NCBI GenBank assembly: GCA_930367205.1
Contig: OV884015.1
Location: 81,458,841-81,522,840 of the forward strand
Direction of reading: 5' to 3'
Length of the DNA stretch: 64,000 nucleotides
Source of the DNA: Acanthosoma haemorrhoidale
Taxonomy: Eukaryota > Arthropoda > Insecta > Hemiptera > Acanthosomatidae
Shown here: positions 22,370 to 36,000 of the stretch, piece after piece
Layout of the letters: each line of letters begins with the position of its first letter
Position numbering within the stretch: the stretch's first letter is position 1
The notes under the pieces: generated by a model
What the model was told of the DNA's origin: nothing
Database searches by the model: none
What the model saw: the letters and a program-made list of their open reading frames with translations, nothing else
Program-made: the position numbers and the translations under genes

Positions 22370-25300
22370 ATCTCCATTTAGTTTCGCAAATTTAATGAGG
22401 CTATGTTAAATATGACTAACCGTTTTAATGTTTTATTTAATTACTTTTTTACTTGTTGAAAAGGTAGATCATTAGCCGAAATAGGTTAAGAGATAAAATA
22501 TTACAGTTTTTCACAGTCATTTAATGGAACTCTAGTCAAGTCCCGCAGTTCTCTCGATATAGTTCCTTCACATTCAGCGACCTTTATTTCGTTTATATGG
22601 ATTTTTTTTCAATACAAAATTTCTTAAAACCAAATTTAAAATAATATGAGAAACATATATATCATACAATCTTACCTCGTTGGAATATTATTAAACAAAT
22701 TTTCGTTAGTACAATTACAAATTTTATTATTAACACAATTTCGCTCAGATGCACTAGTCAAAAAATACATGATTTGGTCGCTGAGAGGGTATACATGAGT
22801 AAACTCCATTTTTAATTTAACTGGTTATGTTATAAGTGATCGTTTTAACAGTAGGAAACACGACAAAAATCTACATAATAAATAAGCTAATAAGAGACGT
22901 ATAAACAAAATTAACTATGCATAGACATTTAATTAGGCTAATCTTATTCGAACAGTTACGTTTTGTGTGTTTGTGGATGACTAAGATACTTTTATGGGAT
23001 TCCAGAACTGGCACCATTCTTTTTTTTCTCACGGTCGTGTGTCAGGTTTCACTTTGAAGGACTTTCGCAGATATCGGACGAAGTGAAAGAGGAGGTAAAC
23101 GACACCGGAACCAATCCTTTAGTGCAATATAAATCCAACCACTGGAAATCCTCTCTCTGCTCTATCAACTGCTGACGGGATACTTTTCAATACGAGTTTA
23201 TTTTATTAATAATGAAAACTCGTCAGTTTTTCCTTCATCTGCTACCCCTGCGTTTACTGAGATAATACAAGCCGTCTGAGCGTGTTAACGTTTATGTATT
23301 TACTTTAAGAGTTCACAATTGTTTTGAGCATTTGGAACCCACGTTGGAAAATAAAGATACAAGGTGCTTATAGCTATGGAATTAGGTATTGAGTGCACTA
23401 GAGACCAGACCAATTATCATGAAAAACAAATGTTAGCTGAACAGATGCCTACTCGTACACTGTCTTTTCCGAAAACATACGCCACAACTGCGCTCCGTAC
23501 TCATTGTCAGTTCGATGTTTAATGAAAGTGCAATAGCGAAACAAGCCAGGTGTAGTTTTTTCTAATACCATTATGACATGGATGACAATTCAAACATATT
23601 TAGCAAATTAAATAAGAATATAAACGATATGGTAGTGCATTGCAAAAGATAAAATGAAAATAATACAAATAGAACATAAACGGTGATATAATACTTAAAT
23701 AATAAATAATTAACAAAATAAAATACAATTTAGTTCACTGCAGTCTATGAACTCAACAAATCCGTTTAACTTTTTAAAGTTATCATTGATTAAACTCTAT
23801 TTCCGAAAAGTCAACACGTTTTAATATTACCGTTTTTGTTAACTTTTGTTTTGGTCCGCCGCAAAGTTAACAGTTGTTACCGGTCAGTTTAAAACCAGTA
23901 AAAAAAGGTTCTATTTCCTCCGTGTTCGATCATTATTAGTGTTTGTCCTACTGACTGACTGCATTTTAACAAATGTCGGCCATTTCTAGATTCGCCCACT
24001 GTCGGTTCCAGTCTTTTCCCGTAGTTTGTAAATTACCCTGAAGACAGGTATTAGAACAAATAAGAACTATAAACAAATAAACTGTACTATGCAATATAGC
24101 GAGACAGGGTTCGGGCGGATTCAGATGCTACTTAACTGCGGTAGAAATCAAAAGGACTTTTCGGTGGTAAACATCTTCAAAATGAATAGTCTATCTTTTG
24201 TTAGTAACAAAAAAATGATAATTTTTGAAAATGGGAAATTTTTCAGGGCCTGATATTGGCTTACGTAGTAAATCAAAACATCGCCCATAGACAATTTTTT
24301 AAGAAAATCTAACGTCTTCTTTTTTATACGCCTGAGCCCCCATAACCCATAGGATCCATGCACTCAATTCATGGCTAACCGTGAACCCACAATATACTAA
24401 GGAGAAGCGCAATCATTGACCGTTAGTTTACGTTTGAATGTTTATTAAGAGTCAACAAAAAAAAGTGTGCATTTAGCTATAACTTCAGGTTAACCAGCTA
24501 TTTTACGAAGGGTCGGCAAATATTCGTTGAAAGGGTTTAATTATCATCTCGTCCTGCTAAAATGCTGTGGTTTTCCTAAAAATGATTCGACGTATTAACT
24601 TCATTTTGATTTCTATCAATAGAAATACCACGTGGTTTATATAACACGCTGCGTACAACACTGAAACGACTCACTTAAGATCCTGTGGCTTTATTTTCCG
24701 TACATGTCCTGTCACAAATATACATCGTAGATATGATTCGTGTCAGTTCTCAAAATAAACGTATTTTTACGATAAATATTAAAAATAGTCCCAAAAAATC
24801 ATCGCGTAATCACATAAATCATTCAAAATTAATCAATATCCTCCAATTTTCTGCACGAATCCATACTTAATAATAAACTGTACTCCTTTATAAATATTGT
24901 TAAAGACATTTGACTCGGGGATTGACGAGTACTGAAATGCCATTATATTTTCTCTGGGTTTATATCTGGTTCGTATTCTGTTAAAAAAATATACCTTATC
25001 TTTGCTTCCATAAGGACCTTACTGTTCATTCAAGATAAGAATAAAATGGGTGAAACTTCATCCTGAGTAACCTTATCGTTCTTACTGATAAGTTTGTGAA
25101 ATTGATACAAAAATAAAATGAGCTTTCCATCTGAAGATAAAGTTAACTTGAGCAACAAAAACGCATGCAGCCAAACCCATGTGTAGAGGATCTTCCTTTA
25201 AACCGATGTGTGGTAATCGGGTTTTGTCTGTCCGTCTGTTTGGATGTTCCACAATAGCGGACGTAATGAAAATACATCTAAAACTTTATAGTTATATGTT

Positions 25301-28300
25301 AACGCATATGTTTTTGTATATTACTTTGTACATGTATTATTTTGATTACATGTTAGTAATGTATTGGTTTAAAACTGAAGAAATGTCAGATTTATTTATT
25401 TTGATGAATAATTGAAGCAAGAATCCATCTCTTGTTTACAAACACTAAGACAATGGGTATTCAATTAATCTATAGACATTTATATTTCATTTTTATATTA
25501 TATCTTTCAGATTATTGTGAACTGTTCAAGTGTTTGTGTATTTTTTTACATTGAATTGTCTGAGCAATAAAGAATTATATTCTTATATGCATTTAAACTT
25601 GGACATAATGCTTACGAATCCTTTCGAAACATCAATATGGCTTAAGGTAGATCGGTGGTTCTATAGGTGTTAATCCGGCAATAAAAGTCTATAGAATGAA
25701 TCTCGTGAACAAGTAGATAATTTTCAAAACACTTAAGCGTCAGACATACTTCTGTATGCCTCACAATTTAAACAATTAAATAACACAATAGTACGTTCTC
25801 AAATGTGCAAAATACAGGTGCATTGTAATTACACAATAATGCTACTTGTTTTACACTGTGATAAGTGCTATTGAACTTCGTCCTCGGTAGATAGATACAC
25901 CTACGTTTGACTCCCACTACATTTGAAAAATGTGATCTCAATTTCAATCAACGAACCTACCCAATATCCACTGTAAGAGTTGTATGGTTCCTGGGGTTAT
26001 GTGTCTCACCCGTCGCTGGTAAGACGTTTCCGGTTCTTTTAGAGTTTAGCCCAAAGAGAGTTCCCACTTAGCAGAACTTGTTCAGTTGGTAGACATCGGG
26101 ATTTCCCGATACTGCTAGTATTGGTTCACTGGCAAAGAATAATATATATATAACTTGTTTTGTAATAAAACTTGAAGATACATGTGAGCTATGAGCTTAT
26201 GATATTGCTCGTATCCTGGTATGAACAGGGCGACACGATTAAATATCTTCAATGTCAAGCGATAACGCTGTACATGGTTTCATCTGAATCGACATGATTG
26301 CACATGCTGGTGTATTAATAATATAGATGTAATATATTAACAATAAAATTTAATGGTATAATATTAACAATCACTCTATGGTGCAGACTGAGTGTAATCT
26401 TACGAATAATAAACATTAATTACAGTTATTTTCATGTCTACAAAACAACGCTAAAAAATCTTGTTTCAAGGTTTTTTTTTTAAATGCAAAATTCTAAAGC
26501 ATGTCCAAAATAAAAATAATTATATAAAAAGGAAGGTAATTTATGATTAAATTCGATTACTAAACGTCATTATTATTTATTTTAACTAGTAAATTAAATA
26601 TTACACGATACACGTTAAAGTATAACTGTCGGAATCAATGTGTCAATTATGACAAATGGATAAAATATTTGTTTCGTATTCTGTTTACCACATAATTTTG
26701 TTTATTATTCCAAAGATATTTTGTTAATGCAAAGGTTATCCAATACCAAGAAAAACACTTAATTTGAAACATAAATTTGCCTAAATTAGTGTGGCTTTTC
26801 AAATGCGGAATCTTTATCAGTTTCGTGTTCAATGCTAATATCAATCTCAAATATAATATGTAAATATATAAAATAGCATTAAAAACAACTAAACAATGAA
26901 GTATTACAAGACAGTATCTGTAGTCTTGATTATTGAAGGTGAATATTAGTAAATAGTTATACAGTATAAAACATGTTAAGTAATATAAGACATTAAAAAC
27001 CCAACGAAAAAAATATAATCCTGGATAGATAAAGATTTTCCTGAATAATTCCAAAATAACAATCACAGTAATCGCTTAGCTCGATTTCTTCGAGCTCTCT
27101 AATAATTTAAGGTCTACAAAAATAATTTTACTTAAAAAGAGAAAATAAATATGATGATTCTGCTGTACAATCTGTATTACGTCAGGACCGAACTTCTCAC
27201 AACCGCCTCAAGGCCTCGGTGGAAATTTATAGTGCAGTATAAAATAAACCATAAGTTGTACCAATAGAAAAAATTCCAAGATAAGCTTGGTAAGCGTCAG
27301 ATCCAATTGAATGGCCCATGTTTAGGAGGTAATGTCGTTATTCCCCAAACCACAAAAACTTTTTCGACAGAAGAAACTGAGTTATTAACTACTTTGATTA
27401 TTTTTTTTTATGACCCTTAAACAAATATATGTATTATTATAAAACATTCTGTGCTGTTACTCAGTTTAAAACGTTAAATAATGTACGCCTATTCAAATGA
27501 AGTCTAGTGGATTTTTTCTCCAAGAAACACAATCGCGATGGATTTAAAATTTCCCTCTCTTTTAACTGAGAAAAATAACAAATTCCAATGTTAATATACG
27601 AAACTCCATTACCATTGATGGGTCAGTGTGAGAGTATCTCATACCATCATGTATAATTGTTCATCAATTATAATATTGTATGTAAATATATATTGAAGGA
27701 ATGTTGGTGGGAGTGTGAATTGTACACATGATTGAGTGGAATCGAGTAAAAGGTTTTAATTAGCTCTTATGTCACAATTATTAATGATAGTGAAGCTAAT
27801 TGTAATTTTACAAAAAAAGAACTTCGTAAAAAATTATAATTAATCATCATCATTATTATCTTTATTTTGAAAAATATGATGAAAGTTAAAAACATGGTAC
27901 AAAACTAAAATCAAGGCCTAATGTTTCATAATAATAATAAAACGTTCTGATAGGTCATCGTTTCGTATAGTCATACAAATGTATATGCACACTACCAAAG
28001 AGCAGATAGAAAGAATAAGGCCCATCCTAATTTTAAAAACAAAACAAATAACAAGTTAAGTACTAGGCATCTCTAAATTAAGAGTTTCTTTTCAAATCGA
28101 TTTTATGACTGTTTCGTTGAGTTATTTTTTTAAAATCGGGAACCCTTATGTTTTCACTTCTATCTTTATTTTCTGACTATCTATCCTGTACTATTGTAAA
28201 ACCGCTGTTTGACATATAAACATGAAATTTAGTTTATGTAATATAAATACAAAAAAAAAAGAACATAAAATCAGATTATCGACAATGATTTTTTCTAAAT

Positions 28301-29155
28301 ATTGATGGTGGTCACGAATTCCCACGTACAATATCACTTTGTTGGACGCCTGCTTTCGATAAAAATAATTCAATAAAACTTAAGTAATAAATCAAAAGGG
28401 AGCAATTAGAAAGAAAACCTAAACCCTTAACTGCATGATACTTTACATGTAACTTTATTTATAAAAATTACGGTTTGAGTAATTGTTGTGATCACGATGT
28501 TTATGAGAGTTATGGCTTATTGTGATTATTGTTTTCAGAGACGAAACACAATTTGCATACAGTTAATCAAGAAGTCTTGTTCTTTAATTTGACACCCTAC
28601 GCAAAATTATTGATAAATATTTGTTAAAATGCTCCCAATTAATTATATTTCTGTGAAATGAAAATGGCATCTTTCTCATGTTATGTCAAATGTCGAACAG
28701 GGAACATGAAGGAAGGGCTTAGAAAAAAATAATGAACCCCTAATAATTATCAATATCTTAATTAACTACCGGGAAAATCTTACACAATATGGCTTAGAAG
28801 GACAGCTAGACATTTTCAAATCCTAACAAACCAAATTAAAAATTTAAATGTGTTTAAGGTTAAAAAAAAATAAAAACACTTGGAAAATTATTATTCCACA
28901 CACATAAACTACTTAATTGTTATTTATTTTGTGCCATTTGTAAATAAATATTCCTCGGTTTCTCCGCGATATTGTTTATTATTCAGAACGTTTTCGACAT
29001 TTCTATGCTGTCATCAGCGTACTAAAACAAAAATTGACATTATTCCAAAATATTGATTTTTTGCATTTGGAAGGAATTTCGATTCAATTGAATCGATAAA
29101 AACCTAAACAACAAAAAATAATCATAATAAACAAACTATACCCCAAAATACCCAT
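22370..29155. other. AT-rich DNA, no gene supported
   Basis: No exon with splice support was found. A 139-codon hydrophobic frame on the minus strand (26647-27066) has only a GTG start and AT-driven composition. A decayed tRNA-like stretch (TTGTTCAGTTGGTAGAC, then GGTTCACTGG) lies at about 26083-26150. Around 28990-29030 the minus strand has GCTGATGACAGCATAG...TCGAAAACG, a motif typical of some retroelement UTRs. Confidence 0.4.
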
Positions 29156-29165
29156 ACAATTTATT

Positions 29166-29999
29166 TATTTTTATATATATATATAACTTCTTTACTGTGC
29201 TAACAACATTGGACATGATTGGAGAAGCTGGCCATTGCCAGGACTCCCACTGCCACGCATTTATAGCAGGTCACTGCCGTTTCAGTCTCCAAGGAGGATT
29301 ATAGGGATGAGTGGTGCAGTGAAATGACTGTGCTGGATTAAGGTGGTTGGATAGGTTACTATGGAATTTCATTAGCTTGGAAGGGATGAGTTCAAGAATG
29401 TAGGGTATATTAAGATCGTTATGAAGGGTTTTGTTGCTGACATATAAGGGACATTTACTATTGTTCTCAGGACTTTTGATTGAAAGGATTGGATACGCTT
29501 GATGTTCGACTTTTTTGCTGTCCCCCATAGCTCTATTTCGCATGTCCAGATTGGCTTAAGTATAACTTTGTAGATTAGTAATTTATTTTCTATTGAGAGA
29601 TGGAATGTCTTTTGAAGAGTCTGTACAGTTGTCCAAAGCGTCTGTTAAGTTCTTGTCTTTTTAGCCTGGTATGAGGGTTCCAGGTCAGTCGTTTCTCGAG
29701 ATGGAAGCTTAACTACCGTACTGTCTCGGATACAGGGAGAGAAATGGAATTAAAATAAACTAGTGGACAACACTTGCGACAGAGGGTGAAGGTAATGTGG
29801 GATCATTTTGCTTCATTAACTTTGATCTGCCATTGGTTGCGCCAATACTCGATCTCATCAAGGTGTTTTTGAAGGTTATGGGATGTTATATCGGGGTCTG
29901 GATGGGATGACGAGAGTGCAGTGTCATCTGCAAATGAGGCCAAGAAGGTATTGGGGACATCAGCAGTGTATAGGTTATAGAGGATGGGACCCAGGACAA
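29166..29999 (-). mobile_element. Jockey-B LINE, 834-bp 5'-truncated copy with 10-bp target duplication
   Basis: It is flanked by ACAATTTATT at 29156-29165 and 30000-30009. On the minus strand the copy begins inside RT motif B (VLGPILYNLYTADVP), continues with ASFADDTALSS (motif C, FADD) and a WRNQWQIKVNEAKS block, then in shifted frames the post-palm domain (ENKLLIYKVILKPIW, ELWGTAKKSN, then NKTLHNDLNIP). The 3' UTR ends in an ATA-rich tail near 29170. Frameshifts make it a pseudogene. Confidence 0.88.
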
Positions 30000-30009
30000 A
30001 CAATTTATT

Positions 30010-31853
30010 AAGTTAGTAAAGCACCCCTGTATTATTTGTGCAATAATATTTAAAAAACAGGGTAACATATTAATCCCATTCTGGGCCAATTAATGTTCTG
30101 AAATTTAATAACCCTAATATCTATGAGCATAATAGGACAGTGGGGCTGACTTCACTCTAGGACTAGCTTTATTAAGGAGGATGAGCTTAAGAGATGTCCA
30201 AAACGTTTAGGTTATTTTTATTATTATTATGTTTAGGACATTTTAAACAATACTATGGAGTATTTATTTAATTAATTATTTTTCAAAAAAGTCTTACAAG
30301 GTTTGGCACTAAGCCAGCTCTGGCCCTGGAGTTTTAAAACACGGTCACTGTCGTGGGACGTGTTGGTATGCAACCTTTAAGCTGAGGACGAGTTGAATCC
30401 TTTCAATGGAACCATTACAGTGTTCTCGATCTTGCCGGCTCGGAGGTAGTGTTACAGTTCTAGAAGATTAATTGATCAGAGATTGCTACAAGTCTGTTTA
30501 AAAGCAGGATAATATTCATATACGATGTCAGTAGCATTTATGATGCAATTTTAAACAAAAACTTTTCCAACTTACGTAACCAACATCCGCCAAATCCTTT
30601 AGCCAGAGCGGTTACAATATTGTAACGGTTATTATCCGTTGTTTACCTAAGATATTGTTTGCGTGGATTAGATAACTCAAATAATAAAGATAGGCACTTA
30701 ATACAATAGAAGTTTTTATTTGGCCTATATAACATTGAAGGGGCATTTCAAGTCGTGTTGAATCATATCACACACCTAACCGAAAAAAAAGAAGTTAATA
30801 GGAACTAAAATTGATGATCCATGCACTTATCAAACATTGTACGTTTTATGTTGACATCAAAAAAATAAAAGAGGGGGAAATTTAATGTTCACTGTTTTTT
30901 TAACACTTGAAGAAAAAAAAACCCAAATTTGATATAATATTGTTATTGTCAAGGACGAAAGTTATCTCTATTTTTTTTATTTTTTAATATATAAGTGAGA
31001 CAACTTATTATTTTAAGTAATAAAATAAGAAGCTCAATTTATAAATGAAGTTGAGTCAGTGATGAAAAGAGCGTTGTCAGATTTCCATCAAATTAATGAA
31101 CAACGTTTTAATATGGTGCGTATGACTGAAAAGGAGATAGTTGTCTGTTGGTTTAATATAATTAATAAAAATATTTTAGTAGAGTCCTTTCTTTTTCAAA
31201 ACGCTAATTTGCACACAGTATAACATTAATTAATACAGATTTGCCTCTTTGTGAGTGTTACTCTTAAATACATTTTTAATATTTTTTATTGATAATAAAT
31301 GTACAAATTAATACTCCCTTCACAATGACAACTACTAATATAAGTGATGAGATCTTGTTATGGGTTGTATTTTTAACAAATAATCAGTTCAGAAATTGTT
31401 TTAGCCAAAGTTAGCACACATTACATTCCCTAATAGCCACAACAAACATAACTAACGTAAAAATACGTCATAAAACTGAATGCGTAATTTAAGACTCTCC
31501 GAGCTCTATACTGAGCCGTCGACTCAACAGTGAATTGCTGGTTAGTTATACACATTATCCAGAGAAAGTGGACATACGCACGAAACATTCACCATTGAGT
31601 AACAAGGCCATCTTAATGGTAAGTGGAGCTCATCCATCATCTTCTACGACCTGCAATCATCTCTTGAACGTGCGTATCGAATTGAAGATTTAATTTCAGA
31701 AGAGCTCAATTGAAGCTAGAGTTAAGTTGCGCTGGTGTTACTTTATTACTGTCGAGCCAGAATAAGAATAGTCTTTCATTATTATTTTATTTTTATTTTT
31801 TAATTCTAACCCTAACGTAATAACAATAATAACTCGGTGGCTAAAACGAGGTG
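30010..31853. other. AT-rich DNA, no gene seen
   Basis: Nothing is firmly recognised. A plus-strand consensus donor (AATG|GTAAGT, about 31615-31625) follows a less AT-rich stretch from 31495 that could be a noncoding first exon. This is weak. Confidence 0.35.
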
Positions 31854-32115
31854 CTAGAACTTCCATACAACCTCATACACAAGATGTTGAAGATCTTTCG
31901 AAGCTCTTAACAATCTCTCGTCCGGCACAGTCCAGTTCTTACTGCTTTCGTCTCCTTCCTCTGAATCTTGCCATGTCTTCAGCTCTCCCAGATATGTTAA
32001 AATGAACGAGCCGGTCCCTGAAGTATTTTCCATTTGTGGACAAAGAGGAGTCATGTCCTCGTTGTCCACCAGCGATGGGAGGGGAGATTCCGAAATCCTC
32101 CAGTCTTCTTTGCGT
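31854..32115 (-). CDS. Possible terminal exon of an unrecognised gene
   Basis: The minus-strand frame runs from about 32115 (after an in-frame TAG) through RRRKEDWRISESPLPSLVDN, 71 codons beyond an internal Met, to a TAG stop at 31854. Composition is balanced, acidic in the middle (DSEEGDESS) and unlike the surrounding AT-driven frames. AATAAA sites on the minus strand (31791-31786 and 31797-31792) lie 60-70 nt after the stop. No clear acceptor was found; an adjacent frame (about 32180-32100) is also protein-like, so it may be a frameshifted pseudogene. Confidence 0.35.
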
Positions 32116-33067
32116 CGTCGTAAAAACTATCTAATCTATCTGAAAGTGCATTGACCTTTTCAATAACACCTCCGTTCCCTTCCAGATATAATGGTTAAGA
32201 TGCAAATGAGGAAACAACTGAAAACCGTAAGTCGTTCCTGCAAGAGTTCTCAAGTCATAGCTCTGAACCTGTTGAAGATTTAAATGTTGTTATTATTTTT
32301 CCAAATACAATAAAAATATTAACGCAAAAATAAATTTGATGCCATTCGAAAAAATGATGTGTCAACAATTGGATTAGCGACTTTTTAAAACCAATGTTGG
32401 TGAGTTCGATACTCACCTGAATAGGTTAGATTTATTTAAATCCAAGTACTTACTGGTAATGAACACGACTCACTGACATTAGGGAATTTTCCCCGCGAAT
32501 CTATACAAATAACACCGAACCATCCCAATCGCGATCTTCTCATTTAGTATACAACTTAATCGTAGCCATATTAAACATTGATGTATATTCTATGCTCCCT
32601 TATGTATTACCTGGTATCAGAATAATTACGGATTATAATGGAATCCAATCGGGGGTAGATCAGTCCTGATCGTTTGTTGAGAGGAAATTTGTATTGTTCG
32701 TGGTCCTTCATTACTAGCTAATTCAGCCTTACCCGTTACTATTCAATATCCGGTATAGTAATGGAACATCAGAATGTGCTCAGCTTTCTTACCCTGTTTA
32801 AAAATGAATCGTTTCAGTAGATGAGCCGACTTTCTAATCCAAGATGAGGAACGTAATATGTTATGTGTTATGTTACATTTTAAAAAATAAAGCAAATACA
32901 TGGCGAAGAGGTAGTGTCGAGGGGAGTATGATTACTTCTCAAAATCTGTTTTCTTCATTAGATTCACTAATTTCTTATTCAACTAGCTATTCAAGTATTA
33001 TCATGAAAAATCTTTTGTTTGAACCCCGGTCTTCCTAGCTAGAGGTCAGCAAGCTTCAATGGGAGGG
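32116..33067. other. Unique DNA before the satellite
   Basis: No gene is supported. A tRNA T-arm-like hairpin (GTGAG, TTCGATA, CTCAC) lies at about 32399-32416 with no recognisable D-arm. Confidence 0.4.
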
Positions 33068-36000
33068 AACTATCTATGATGGTCTATAACTTGTATATAA
33101 GAGAGAACTATCTATGATGGTCTATAGCATGTATATAAGAGAGAACTATCTATGATGGTCTATAGCATGTATATAAGAGAGAACTATCTATGATGGTCTA
33201 TAGCATGTATATAAGAGAGAACTATATATTATAGTCTATAGCATGTATATAAGAGAGAACTATCTATGATGGTCTATAGCATGTATATAAGAGAGAACTA
33301 TCTATGATGGTCTATAGCATGTATATAAGAGAGAACTATCTATGATGGTCTATAGCATGTATATAAGAGAGAACTATATATTATAGTCTATAGCATGTAT
33401 ATAAGAAAGAACTATCTATGATGGTCTATAGCATGTATATAAGAGAGAACTATCTATGATGGTCTATAGCATGTATATAAGAGAGAACTATATATTATAG
33501 TCTATAGCATGTATATAAGAGAGAACTATCTATGATGGTCTATAGCATGTATATAAGAGAGAACTATCTATGATGGTCTATAGCATGTATATAAGAGAGA
33601 ACTATATATTATAGTCTATAGCATGTATATAAGAGAGAACTATCTATGATGGTCTATAGCATGTATATAAGAGAGAACTATCTATGATGGTCTATAGCAT
33701 GTATATAAGAGAGAACTATCTATGATGGTCTATAGCATGTATATAAGAGAGAACTATATATTATAGTCTATAGCATGTATATAAGAGAGAACTATCTATG
33801 ATGGTCTATAGCATGTATATAAGAGAGAACTATCTATGATGGTCTATAGCATGTATATAAGAGAGAACTATATATTATAGTCTATAGCATGTATATAAGA
33901 GAGAACTATCTATGATGGTCTATAGCATGTATATAAGAGAGAACTATCTATGATGGTCTATAGCATGTATATAAGAGAGAACTATCTATGATGGTCTATA
34001 GCATGTATATAAGAGAGAGCTATATATTATAGTCTATAGCATGTATATAAGAGAGAACAATCTATGATGGTCTATAGCATGTATATAAGAGAGAACTATC
34101 TATGATGGTCTATAGCATGTATATAAGAGAGAACTATCTATGATGGTCTATAGCATGTATATAAGAGAGAACTATCTATGATGGTCTATAGCATGTATAT
34201 AAGAGAGAACTATCTATGATGGTCTATAGCATGTATATAAGAGAGAACTATCTATGATGGTCTATAGCATGTATATAAGAGAGAACTATCTATGATGGTC
34301 TATAGCATGTATATAAGAGAGAACTATCTATGATGGTCTATAGCATGTATATAAGAGAGAACTATCTATGATGGTCTATAGCATGTATATAAGAGAGAAC
34401 TATATATTATAGTCTATAGCATGTATATAAGAAAGAACTATCTATGATGGTCTATAGCATGTATATAAGAGAGAACTATATATTATAGTCTATAGCATGT
34501 ATATAAGAGAGAACTATCTATGATGGTCTATAGCATGTATATAAGAGAGAACTATCTATGATGGTCTATAGCATTTATATAAGAGAGAACTATCTATGAT
34601 GGTCTATAGCATGTATATAAGAGAGAACTATCTATGATGGTCTATAGCATGTATATAAGAGAGAACTATCTATGATGGTCTATAGCATGTATATAAGAGA
34701 GAACTATCTATGATGGTCTATAGCATGTATATAAGAGAGAACTATCTATGATGGTCTATAACATGTATATAAGAGAGAGCTATATATTATAGTCTATAGC
34801 ATGTATATAAGAGAGAACAATCTATGATGGTCTATAGCATGTATATAAGAGAGAACTATCTATGATGGTCTATAGCATGTATATAAGAGAGAACTATCTA
34901 TGATGGTCTATAGCATGTATATAAGAGAGAACTATCTATGATGGTCTATAGCATGTATATAAGAGAGAACTATCTATGATGGTCTATAGCATTTATATAA
35001 GAGAGAACTATCTATGATGGTCTATAGCATGTATATAAGAGAGAACTATCTATGATGGTCTATAGCATGTATATAAGAGAGAACTATCTATGATGGTCTA
35101 TAGCATGTATATAAGAGAGAACTATCTATGATGGTCTATAGCATGTATATAAGAGAGAACTATCTATGATGGTCTATAACATGTATATAAGAGAGAGCTA
35201 TATATTATAGTCTATAGCATGTATATAAGAGAGAACAATCTATGATGGTCTATAGCATGTATATAAGAGAGAACTATCTATGATGGTCTATAGCATGTAT
35301 ATAAGAGAGAACTATCTATGATGGTCTATAGCATGTATATAAGAGAGAACTATCTATGATGGTCTATAGCATGTATATAAGAGAGAACTATCTATGATGG
35401 TCTATAGCATGTATATAAGAGAGAACTATCTATGATGGTCTATAGCATGTATATAAGAGAGAACTATATATTATAGTCTATAGCATGTATATAAGAAAGA
35501 ACTATCTATGATGGTCTATAGCATGTATATAAGAGAGAACTATATATTATAGTCTATAGCATGTATATAAGAGAGAACTATCTATGATGGTCTATAGCAT
35601 GTATATAAGAGAGAACTATCTATGATGGTCTATAGCATTTATATAAGAGAGAACTATCTATGATGGTCTATAGCATGTATATAAGAGAGAACTATCTATG
35701 ATGGTCTATAGCATGTATATAAGAGAGAACTATCTATGATGGTCTATAGCATGTATATAAGAGAGAACTATCTATGATGGTCTATAGCATGTATATAAGA
35801 GAGAACTATCTATGATGGTCTATAGCATGTATATAAGAGAGAACTATCTATGATGGTCTATAGCATGTATATAAGAGAGAACTATCTATGATGGTCTATA
35901 GCATGTATATAAGAGAGAACTATCTATGATGGTCTATAGCATGTATATAAGAGAGAACTATCTATGATGGTCTATAGCATGTATATAAGAGAGAACTATC

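Noticed and set aside
26083..26150. tRNA-like sequence with TTGTTCAGTTGGTAGAC
   Set aside because: A-box is good but acceptor and T-arm do not pair; at best a decayed SINE piece.
26647..27066. 139-codon hydrophobic frame on the minus strand, possible chemoreceptor
   Set aside because: It starts at GTG right after a stop, residues are almost all AT-codon types (I, L, Y, F, N, K), and there is no family motif or splice support.
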